In this document: in pieces, positions 1 to 6,872 of the stretch
Numbering within the stretch: the stretch's first letter is position 1
How the letters are laid out: each line of letters opens with the position of its first letter
DNA from: Flavobacterium sp.
GTDB lineage: Bacteria > Bacteroidota > Bacteroidia > Flavobacteriales > Flavobacteriaceae
Length of the DNA: 52,722 bases
Assembly (NCBI GenBank): GCA_018883065.1
Contig: VEQT01000012.1
Span: 1 to 52,722, forward strand
Direction of reading: 5' to 3'
Made by a program: the position numbers and the translations under genes
Notes under the pieces: generated by a model
What the model was told of the DNA's origin: nothing
The model's database searches: none
Seen by the model: only the letters and a program-made list of their open reading frames with translations

Positions 1-1135
1 CAACAGCTTTCAACATAAATGAGATGCCTTTATCAAATAATAGTTGATCAGTAACTTTAGTTTCTACATTGTATGCTTTTTTAAAATATGCCAATCCTAA
101 ATAAAAGTAATCACGAGATATAATTTTATTGGAAGGATTTCCGATAAAGTCTTCCAAGGATTTTATCGACAAATCTACATTTCCATTTTCATAAGCGGAA
201 TAACCCAAATAACGTAAGATTCTGGGATTTACTATGTCTAATTCTTTCATGGCATTGGCCTCAAGCTCTAAAGCTTTGTAATCTTTGGCTAAAATTAAAA
301 AGTCAGCGTGTCGCATACGGGAAGCCAACGAATAATCGGTGAGTTTCATGTACTTTTCATAGTACTCCAAAGCTTTAGAAATATAATTATTATAATTTTT
401 CGGTTCATTTTTTGCCCAATAATAATAAGTCTCAGCCAATTCACGGTAAACTGGCCCATAGGTTGGATTAGAAGTGGTTACTTCATTAAATGCTAATATT
501 GCATCTGTATAGGCTTTAGCGCCTTTTAATAATGTTCCTAGCTGCATTTTAGCACGAATTAATGACTTGTCTTGAATAAAGGCATCACGGTAGGATTTGT
601 AGGCATCATTTTGATTTTTTAAACCGTAATAGGCATCACCCAAAGCCAACAAGGTTACAGGATCCATATTGTTTACCGCTATAGCTTTACCCAAGGCTGT
701 TAAAGCAGCATTGTAATCGGGTTTATCGGCATTCATATAGGCCTTGGCCACATATACCCATTCTTCGAGATCTTTTCTAGGTTTTAAATCTTTGGTTGCC
801 AATGCAAAATTGGCTTGAGCAGCGGCTATATTATTGGCATCTAGATCAAGTTGACCTAAACCAATATAATTGAACCGCGCCATTTCAGGTGCTAAAGTCC
901 CTTTACTAAATATTACTTTGGCCGAATCTTCTTGGTTTTGTTTGAGGTAAACATTACCCAACAAAAACATCGCTTTTCCGTTACCTGGTTTGAGTTTCAA
1001 CACCGACTTTAAAATCGTTTTGGCTTCGTCAAACTTTTCAGCATCTATGGCTTTTTTGGCTTGATCGATATCTTGTGCATTTCCCGTTGCGGAAATCGAC
1101 AAAAAAACAAAACTAAAAAGGCTTACTTTATTCAT
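1..1135 (-). CDS. TPR-repeat protein, periplasmic (C-terminus outside window)
   Basis: About 378 codons are visible from an ATG at 1135-1133 to the left edge, still open. The N-terminus is a signal peptide (hydrophobic stretch ending SISATGNAQ, cleavage expected after the Gln near residue 21). The rest is a run of 34-residue helical pairs with TPR spacing, for example around AKTILKSVLKLKPGNGKAMF and AYKSYRDAFIQDKSLIRAK. TPR units act as protein-binding scaffolds; no catalytic motif is visible. It starts 8 bp after the stop of the PstS-like gene, so it is the last visible member of the exbB-exbD-tonB operon. An assembly or partner-binding role at the periplasmic face of the TonB machinery is an inference from context. 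Confidence 0.85.
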   Translation of the reverse strand, partial: MNKVSLFSFVFLSISATGNAQDIDQAKKAIDAEKFDEAKTILKSVLKLKPGNGKAMFLLGNVYLKQNQEDSAKVIFSKGTLAPEMARFNYIGLGQLDLDANNIAAAQANFALATKDLKPRKDLEEWVYVAKAYMNADKPDYNAALTALGKAIAVNNMDPVTLLALGDAYYGLKNQNDAYKSYRDAFIQDKSLIRAKMQLGTLLKGAKAYTDAILAFNEVTTSNPTYGPVYRELAETYYYWAKNEPKNYNNYISKALEYYEKYMKLTDYSLASRMRHADFLILAKDYKALELEANAMKELDIVNPRILRYLGYSAYENGNVDLSIKSLEDFIGNPSNKIISRDYFYLGLAYFKKAYNVETKVTDQLLFDKGISFMLKAV

Positions 1136-1143
1136 GGTGTATA

Positions 1144-2052
1144 TTATTTATTTTTTTCGTTAATTATGGTTTTGCGCGTAATTATTTTTCTAGACGGCAT
1201 TTTTTCGGGCACTAATCCCGATTTTAGGATAATTCGTTGTCCTATCTCACCCGCTACAAAAGAAGCAAATCCCATTCCTAAACCTGAATATCCTTGACAA
1301 TTCACAAGATACAAGTCGCGACATAAGGGATATGTTCCTTCGGCAATGTTATTTTGAGTTGGACTAAAATAATCAGAACCCTTTACTTTACTAACGCTCA
1401 ACACCGAAATTTGTTGTATCGTTTCACGTAATGCATTTGAGGGGTCAAAAATATAATTTATTCCAATAACTCCTAGCATTCGTTTGTTTTTGGCAATATA
1501 TTTAACAACCTCTTCATTTGTGGCAAACGAATAAACTCCTTTTGCAGGTAAGGCTTTTACTTGAGCCAATTCCATAAGATATCGAGCCGTACTGGAATTT
1601 GGATTATCAAACACCAATCCGTCATATCTTGGATTTGGCAATCCCTTTAGCATATTAATTACTTCATCCAATTGAATCAAGGTGTCTTGATCTGTTCTTT
1701 GAGTAATTAACGCAATTGCATCTTTTGCAATTGGAGTGGTTTTTGGAAATATTTTTTTTTGAGTAAAACCAGCTAATTCAGACTTACTTAATTCCCGGGC
1801 TAACACAGCTACACGCGTATTCTTTTGATACAATGCCTGAATGGCTTCAGCTTCAGATTGGGATTGGATTCGTATTTTGGCTGGGTACTTATCTTCAAAA
1901 ATTTGGGTTTGTGCTTCTATGATTGGCAACAAAGTTTCATCAACCAAAACAGTAGTTTGCCCTTCAAGTATAGTTTCTTTTTCAGATTTAGACCAAAAAC
2001 TACAGGAAGTCAAAAAGAAAAAAACAAACAATGGAATTATTCGTGTATACAT
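1144..2052 (-). CDS. PstS-like phosphate ABC transporter substrate-binding lipoprotein
   Basis: 302 aa. Residues 1-17 form a lipoprotein signal with lipobox LTSC (Cys17). The remainder reads as a PBP-like solute-binding fold of the PstS type: an early TTVLVDETLLPI strand, an Arg/Glu-rich segment, then the FDNPNSSTARYLME stretch typical of anion-binding PstS proteins, and GLGMGFASFVAGEIGQRII near the C-terminus. No PstC, PstA or PstB gene lies nearby. The gene instead sits in the tonB-exb operon, 2 bp after the small membrane protein and 8 bp before the TPR gene. The real ligand is therefore uncertain: phosphate binding is a family inference, and a structural role with the TonB complex is equally possible. 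Confidence 0.8.
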   Translation of the reverse strand: MYTRIIPLFVFFFLTSCSFWSKSEKETILEGQTTVLVDETLLPIIEAQTQIFEDKYPAKIRIQSQSEAEAIQALYQKNTRVAVLARELSKSELAGFTQKKIFPKTTPIAKDAIALITQRTDQDTLIQLDEVINMLKGLPNPRYDGLVFDNPNSSTARYLMELAQVKALPAKGVYSFATNEEVVKYIAKNKRMLGVIGINYIFDPSNALRETIQQISVLSVSKVKGSDYFSPTQNNIAEGTYPLCRDLYLVNCQGYSGLGMGFASFVAGEIGQRIILKSGLVPEKMPSRKIITRKTIINEKNK

Positions 2053-2054
2053 AT

Positions 2055-2288
2055 TTAGGAATCTGTATTGGAATTAAAAAAACGAACAAAGCGAAGCAAG
2101 GCGTATACAATTAGTACAACGCCAAATAGCAACCGGAAATTGCCCGACATGGCTAAGGGAAGTTCCTTCCAAAAAATAATTAACAAGCCTAATATCAAGT
2201 AAAGTAAAAAAAAGCACATGCCTATAACAAAAAGAAATCGCTCTTTAAGCGATTTCTTTTTGTAGTTCTGAAAGAAATTATCCTTCAT
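2055..2288 (-). CDS. Small two-helix membrane protein of the tonB operon
   Basis: 77 aa, function unknown. A basic N-terminus (residues about 8-18, KKKSLKERF) is followed by two hydrophobic segments, roughly residues 19-42 and 50-69, so it is probably an inner-membrane hairpin with both ends in the cytoplasm. Its ATG shares one base with the tonB stop codon (TAATG), and its stop lies 2 bp before the PstS-like start, so it should be translated by coupling. The first 20 codons contain a perfect 14-bp inverted repeat (2229-2261), described separately. It resembles the small unnamed ORFs that follow tonB in related Bacteroidota, by position and topology only. Confidence 0.75.
   Translation of the reverse strand: MKDNFFQNYKKKSLKERFLFVIGMCFFLLYLILGLLIIFWKELPLAMSGNFRLLFGVVLIVYALLRFVRFFNSNTDS
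2229..2261 (-). terminator. Perfect 14-bp inverted repeat inside the small ORF, candidate attenuator
   Basis: The arms at 2229-2242 and 2248-2261 are exact reverse complements, separated by a 5-nt loop at 2243-2247. In the operon direction (minus) the hairpin has a GC-containing apex (AATCGCT/AGCGATT), and its 3' arm ends in TTTCTTTTTGTT, giving the look of an intrinsic terminator. It lies inside codons 10-20 of the small membrane protein, directly after tonB. It could set a lower expression level for the PstS-like and TPR genes than for exbB-exbD-tonB. Because the bases are also coding and AT-rich, termination is a hypothesis. Confidence 0.45.
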
Positions 2289-3073
2289 TATTCTGCAGAT
2301 TGAATGTTAATTGGCAAGGAATACAATACCCTTACTTTCTTTCCGTTTTGTTCTCCAGGATTCCATCTTGGACAAGATTTTAATACGCGGATAGCTTCTT
2401 TTCCAGTTCCATAACCAATATCACGAATAACTTTGATATCGGTTAAGGATCCGTCTTTTTCTACTACAAAGGAAACAAATACTTTTCCTTTCAATCCTTC
2501 TTCTTCAGGGACTTGGTAATTTTTACCTACAAACTTGTAGAATTTTTCCATTCCTCCCGGAAAGTCAGGCTTTACTTCAATACCTGCCGTATTATAAATG
2601 CTGTTGTCTTCTTCTACAACATCACCGTTACCTACTGGTTCAACTGTTAATTCAGCATCAGGATCACCTTTGATGGTTTCGGCACCTAATTTTTTATCAA
2701 CGATTTCTTTGATTTTAGGTGGTTCTTCGACTACTTCTTCCGCTTTGGCAACCACAGGTTTCACAAATTTCACTTGATCCACTTTTGGCGGTGGTGGCGG
2801 TGGCGGTGGAAGGTTTTCTTTTGGTTTTTCTTTTGGTGGTAATTTTACAGTGACAATTTTTTTGTCCATGTTCATATCATCATCCGACGATTCAGGTATT
2901 AATGATGCCAATAATGGAATACTAACCAAAAAAGAAAATATAACAGCTCCAAACACCAAAGCACGTGTAGTTGTTTTGGTATCTGACTTTCTCAATTCAT
3001 ACGCACCATAACTCTTGTTACGTCCTTCGAATACGATATCAAGCCATTCGTTTTTTAATAAATCTAATTTCAT
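2288..3073 (-). CDS. tonB: TonB family energy transducer
   Basis: 261 aa. A cytoplasmic N-terminus of about 37 residues contains the FEGRNKSYGAYELR motif common in Bacteroidota TonB proteins. One transmembrane helix spans about residues 38-60. A Pro-rich spacer follows with eight consecutive prolines at 89-96. The C-terminal TonB domain (about 170-261) contains GKVFVSFVVEKDGSLTDIKV and the CPRWNPG motif. TonB carries the energy of the ExbB/ExbD proton channel to TonB-dependent receptors in the outer membrane. The gene lies 32 bp after the second exbD, and its stop overlaps the next start (TAATG). Length and domain order are normal for the family. Confidence 0.93.
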   Translation of the reverse strand: MKLDLLKNEWLDIVFEGRNKSYGAYELRKSDTKTTTRALVFGAVIFSFLVSIPLLASLIPESSDDDMNMDKKIVTVKLPPKEKPKENLPPPPPPPPKVDQVKFVKPVVAKAEEVVEEPPKIKEIVDKKLGAETIKGDPDAELTVEPVGNGDVVEEDNSIYNTAGIEVKPDFPGGMEKFYKFVGKNYQVPEEEGLKGKVFVSFVVEKDGSLTDIKVIRDIGYGTGKEAIRVLKSCPRWNPGEQNGKKVRVLYSLPINIQSAE

Positions 3074-3105
3074 GTGTTCTATTTTTTTATAATTAGATTG
3101 TCAAA

Positions 3106-3672
3106 TTAAGGAGTTGGTATTGTTGGGTTTGCACCTTCTAATACTTTAACCTCTGAAGGATCAATATCAACTATCGCATAAGTTGGAACGTCTGCAATAG
3201 CCATTTCGTCTAATATATCTATCAAATTGCGGTAATTTGATTTTTTACTCGGTTTAATGATAACGATCAATCCTTTCTTATCTGTACGGGTGTATTCCAA
3301 TACTTTTTTCTTTCTTGTCAAAAGAATTTTTCGGATTCCCTCTTTGCCATATGTAGTTTCTTTTGGACCCTCAATTGGATTGGCCAACAAACCTACGTAG
3401 TACTTTACTTTGTTATCCGCTCCCAACAAAACAGTAAGTGTTCGGTTCTCGTCCACTTTGATGTCTTTGTTTTTCGTTGGGTCATCGTCTTTGTCAGGTA
3501 ATCCCAAATCCATAGATTGGGGTTTCGATAACGAAGTCGTTAACATAAAGAACGTGATGAGCAAGAAAGCCAAATCCACCATAGCCGTTAAATCTACTTT
3601 GGAGTTTTGTTTTTTACTTCTTACTTTACCGCCTTTGCTGCTGCCGCTGTCGCCAGTATTTAATTCAGCCAT
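3106..3672 (-). CDS. exbD: ExbD-family biopolymer transport protein (second copy)
   Basis: 188 aa. After a Lys/Ser/Gly-rich cytoplasmic N-terminus, a single transmembrane helix (about 27-48) carries the motif VDLTAMVDLAFLLITFFML. Asp33 matches the in-membrane aspartate needed for proton use in ExbD/TolR. The periplasmic C-terminal domain (about 60-188) ends with PTYAIVDIDPSEVKVLE. It differs clearly from the first ExbD (3691-4305), so the two may form a hetero-oligomeric stator or have separate partners. Two exbD genes in tandem between exbB and tonB are usual in Flavobacteria. The gene follows the first exbD by 18 bp. Confidence 0.92.
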   Translation of the reverse strand: MAELNTGDSGSSKGGKVRSKKQNSKVDLTAMVDLAFLLITFFMLTTSLSKPQSMDLGLPDKDDDPTKNKDIKVDENRTLTVLLGADNKVKYYVGLLANPIEGPKETTYGKEGIRKILLTRKKKVLEYTRTDKKGLIVIIKPSKKSNYRNLIDILDEMAIADVPTYAIVDIDPSEVKVLEGANPTIPTP

Positions 3673-3690
3673 TGTCTGTTGTGTGTTATA

Positions 3691-4305
3691 TTAAAAATCT
3701 TTACCGCGTAGACCGGTTACCAGATTAAAACTGTTGATTTTTTGGTCCTGTAGAATATCCATTATTTTTTTAATTTCTGGATACTGTTCTTTTGCATCAC
3801 CCTTAATCGCGATTTGCAATTCTTTGTCGTTAATTTCTATGTTCGAAATACGTGAATTGTAAATCCACTCTTTCAATTGATTATCCAACGAATCTTTAGG
3901 AACGCCTGCTTGTACTCCGGGTTTGTTTCGGTCTGTACTTGTCATTCCAATTATTGTTTTCAAATCTTGAATGGGTACACCAAAACCTTCCATCAAGGCA
4001 AATCGGTTGGCTTCATCTTCCGTAAATTCAACACCATATTTTTGTCCCATCAATTCCAAGGTTCTTTTACGAACTTCTCTACCCTTCAAGTCAAAAAATA
4101 TTTTTCCTTTTCCTACAGTAATGGTGGCCAAATCTGTTTCGGGCAACTTGGTTTGAACTGTAGAGGCTGGCGTATCAACTGGCAAGGGCTCTTGTTGCTT
4201 TGCTGTTGCGGTCAAAATAAAGAACGTCAACAACAAGAAAGCCACATCACACATTGCAGTCATATCAATAGACGCCGCCTTTTTAGACATTTTTGCATTA
4301 GCCAT
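3691..4305 (-). CDS. exbD: ExbD-family biopolymer transport protein (first copy)
   Basis: 204 aa. A short N-terminus leads into one transmembrane helix with the motif IDMTAMCDVAFLLLTFFIL; Asp20 is the expected proton-carrying residue. The periplasmic part includes an insert of roughly 60-70 residues (DEANRFALMEGFGVPIQD region) not present in the second copy, then the ExbD C-terminal fold with LQIAIKGDAKEQYPEIKKIM. It works with ExbB as the proton-driven motor for TonB. It lies 62 bp after exbB and 18 bp before the second exbD. The insert is the main difference between the paralogues and may define a separate partner. Confidence 0.92.
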   Translation of the reverse strand: MANAKMSKKAASIDMTAMCDVAFLLLTFFILTATAKQQEPLPVDTPASTVQTKLPETDLATITVGKGKIFFDLKGREVRKRTLELMGQKYGVEFTEDEANRFALMEGFGVPIQDLKTIIGMTSTDRNKPGVQAGVPKDSLDNQLKEWIYNSRISNIEINDKELQIAIKGDAKEQYPEIKKIMDILQDQKINSFNLVTGLRGKDF

Positions 4306-4367
4306 ATACTTTTATTTTTAAATTAATAAAGTGATTTAGTTTAACGAGTGTGAAACTAACTAGCTAA

Positions 4368-5186
4368 TTATTTTTGTGTCCCTCTGAAGTGTCTGTAGGT
4401 GTTTACGATTGTATTACCTGCTTCGTCAATTGAATACGTTAAGGTATCAATTTTAGAAGTAAACAAGTTATACGTAACAATTGCTAAAGCCGAAGTAGAA
4501 ATTCCAGTAGCTGTATTGATCAAAGCTTCAGAAATACCATTTGCCAACATCGCTTGATCAGGAGTTCCTGCACTAGCCAATGCTCCAAATGCTTTAATCA
4601 TACCCGTTACTGTTCCTAACAATCCAGCTAGTGTTCCCAAAGAAACCAAAGTTGATAAAATAGTTAAGTTTTTCTCCAACATTGGCATTTCTAATGAAGT
4701 AGCTTCTTCAATTTCTTTGTGAATAGTTTCTGCTGCAGCTTGGCTATCAAAACCTTCTTTTTTCACTTCTTGGTATTTAATCAAAGCTGATTTAATCGCA
4801 TTAGCAACCGATCCTTTTTGTTTGTCGCAAGCAGCTAAAGCTCCTTCAATATCACCTTTTACAACACTTGCTTGTACTTCTTTCATGAATTTATCCAAAT
4901 TGGCAGTACCGGCAGCTTTAGTGATTACCATATAACGCTCAAATGAAAATACGATTACCATCAAAAGTAATCCCATCAAAACAGGTACAATTGGACCTCC
5001 TTTGTAAACCATTGCAAGGTAATTTCCTGGTAATGGGTGACCTGTATTTACTCGCCCTTCAAAGTTTGAACCATTACCCATGATAAAATTCCAGATAATC
5101 CAGCCTACAAATATACACGCTACGATTACGATTCCTGAAAACATGCCTCCAGCGTTTGTACTACTTTCTTTTTTAACGTTTGCCAT
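4368..5186 (-). CDS. exbB: MotA/TolQ/ExbB proton channel family protein
   Basis: 272 aa. Three hydrophobic segments are visible: about 17-35 (GIVIVACIFVGWIIWNFIM), about 66-84, and the conserved pair after 175 (LVSLGTLAGLLGTVTGMIKAF, then a last segment ending AIVTYNLF). The GLLGTVTGMI motif is the signature of the ExbB/TolQ/MotA pore helix. ExbB forms the pentameric channel around ExbD and powers TonB. It is the first gene of the operon. A long 255-bp spacer with a promoter-like element (5247-5254) precedes it, so the operon most likely starts here. Confidence 0.93.
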   Translation of the reverse strand: MANVKKESSTNAGGMFSGIVIVACIFVGWIIWNFIMGNGSNFEGRVNTGHPLPGNYLAMVYKGGPIVPVLMGLLLMVIVFSFERYMVITKAAGTANLDKFMKEVQASVVKGDIEGALAACDKQKGSVANAIKSALIKYQEVKKEGFDSQAAAETIHKEIEEATSLEMPMLEKNLTILSTLVSLGTLAGLLGTVTGMIKAFGALASAGTPDQAMLANGISEALINTATGISTSALAIVTYNLFTSKIDTLTYSIDEAGNTIVNTYRHFRGTQK

Positions 5187-5246
5187 TTTTTTAATTTTTT
5201 AAATAGTTTTAATTATAATTTTGGTTGTGTTTAATTTGAATGTGAG

Positions 5247-5254
5247 CAAATTTA
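5247..5254 (-). promoter_or_regulatory. Candidate -7 promoter element for exbB operon
   Basis: The minus strand reads TAAATTTG, an exact match to the Bacteroidota -7 consensus TAnnTTTG, 61 bp upstream of the exbB ATG. No clear TTG/TTTG is found at the -33 distance, so support is the single element and its position at the head of the operon. Confidence 0.4.
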
Positions 5255-5441
5255 TAGGTTTAGTTTTAATAAAAAAACTTTTTTTAATTTAATTGAAATT
5301 TTGTTAAAAACCCAATAAAAACAAGCGTTAACAACTGTTACAATGTACTCAATTACCAATTGAATTACATTTCTATAACGTTTTAATAATATCATATTGT
5401 GCCTTTCCTAAAATTCCGAAGAAATAACAGTCAAACAATAA

Positions 5442-6788
5442 TTAGTTTTTAGCTAAAAGTGCTACTATTTTAGCTTCAACATCCGGAGAATTCCATTTGC
5501 TTTCCAAGTCATTCATTTGCATAACTTGTTTCATGATTTCGTTTTGTTGATTTCCAAAAGCAAGCGCTTCAGCATACGGTTGTAAACTAAATGTTACCCT
5601 ACTGTACAGGGGCATCCATTTGTCGGGATGTTTTTCAGAAAACCACTTTTCAATTTTCTTTTGCAAAATAAAGGTGTGGTCAGCCGTTTGAGAACTCATC
5701 TCCATAAAATTGCGGTAGGACAACTCAGCAATTGCGTCTGTATTGGGTTTACGTGCTTGTTCGTAAGCGTTAAATATTTGTTCCCAGTTGTCTCCATATT
5801 TTAGCATCATTTGATGCAAAACCGTAATATCTTCAAAACCAGCATTCATGCCATGACCATAAAACGGTACAATCGCATGACACGCATCGCCAATTAAGGC
5901 CACTTTATCTTCAAAAGTCCAAGGATAACATTTCATGGTCACCAAGGCGCTGGTTGGATTTTTGAAAAAATCGTGAACTAAATCGGGAATAACGGCTGCT
6001 GTGTCGGGAAAATGAGTAGCAAAAAATGCTTCTAAAGTGGGGGTGTCTTGCAATGATTCAAACGAGTTTTCTCCTTTGTGTGGCATAAACAAGGTACAGG
6101 TAAAACTACCATCTAAATTGGCCAAGGCCATGAGCATAAAGTTACCTCGAGGCCAAATGTGCAAAGAGTTCTTGTCTATTTTATGCGAGCCATCGGCATT
6201 GGCGGGTATGTGCAATTCCTTGTAGCCCAATGACAAAAATTCTTGTGAATAATTAAACATGCTTTGGCGTTGCATGCGATGACGCACCCGAGAAAAAGCA
6301 CCGTCCGACCCAAAAACCATATCATATTTTAATTCTTCCCAAGCCCCACGTTCGGTTTCTCCAATGTGTAGTGTAGCATCGGCCAAAGTGACATCCCATA
6401 TTTTCTGTTCAAAAAAGAATTCAACACCCACTTCTTCAGCTAAATCTATCATTTTTCTGTTGAGCACACCTCTTGATAACGAGAATATGGCTTCGCCGTG
6501 ATTGCCGTAATACTGAAAATTCACTTCGTTTTTACCGAGGTGAATCGCGCGTTTATCTACGGGTATTCCAATGGCACGAATGGCGGAATCCAACCCAATG
6601 TCTTCAAGGGTTTTCCATCCTCGAGTAGACATCACTAAATTAATTGATCGTCCAGAAAATGCCACCTTTCGAATGTCGGGACTTCGGTCAAAAACGTGTA
6701 CCGAATGTCCGGCTTTTTTAAGATAAATAGCCAGTAAGGAACCTACTAATCCAGAACCTACAACGGCGATTTTTTTTGGGGTTTGCAT
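5442..6788 (-). CDS. kmo: Kynurenine 3-monooxygenase
   Basis: 448 aa, close to the usual family length of about 450. FAD-dependent aromatic hydroxylase converting L-kynurenine to 3-hydroxykynurenine with NADPH and O2. The Rossmann motif VGSGLVGS is at residues 10-17, the second FAD motif GDACHAIVPFYGHGMNAG lies near residue 300, and a GSDGAFSRVR (DG-type) motif lies in between. The C-terminal part ends in a helical region as in flavobacterial KMO. It is the distal gene of kynU - penicillin acylase - kmo, 84 bp after the acylase stop. It also has a candidate internal promoter at 6810-6817. With KynU it yields 3-hydroxyanthranilate, for NAD synthesis or tryptophan breakdown. Confidence 0.93.
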   Translation of the reverse strand: MQTPKKIAVVGSGLVGSLLAIYLKKAGHSVHVFDRSPDIRKVAFSGRSINLVMSTRGWKTLEDIGLDSAIRAIGIPVDKRAIHLGKNEVNFQYYGNHGEAIFSLSRGVLNRKMIDLAEEVGVEFFFEQKIWDVTLADATLHIGETERGAWEELKYDMVFGSDGAFSRVRHRMQRQSMFNYSQEFLSLGYKELHIPANADGSHKIDKNSLHIWPRGNFMLMALANLDGSFTCTLFMPHKGENSFESLQDTPTLEAFFATHFPDTAAVIPDLVHDFFKNPTSALVTMKCYPWTFEDKVALIGDACHAIVPFYGHGMNAGFEDITVLHQMMLKYGDNWEQIFNAYEQARKPNTDAIAELSYRNFMEMSSQTADHTFILQKKIEKWFSEKHPDKWMPLYSRVTFSLQPYAEALAFGNQQNEIMKQVMQMNDLESKWNSPDVEAKIVALLAKN

Positions 6789-6809
6789 GTGGAAAATCTA
6801 AAAGTTGGG

Positions 6810-6817
6810 CAAATTTA
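6810..6817 (-). promoter_or_regulatory. Candidate -7 promoter element for kmo
   Basis: The minus strand reads TAAATTTG, an exact TAnnTTTG match 21 bp upstream of the kmo ATG in the 84-bp gap after the acylase gene. No convincing -33 element was found. It would let kmo be transcribed independently of kynU. Confidence 0.4.
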
Positions 6818-6872
6818 CTTTTTTTTTACACACCTCGGTTTCAGTCTACCTTTATTTGGCGAAGTAAAATCC

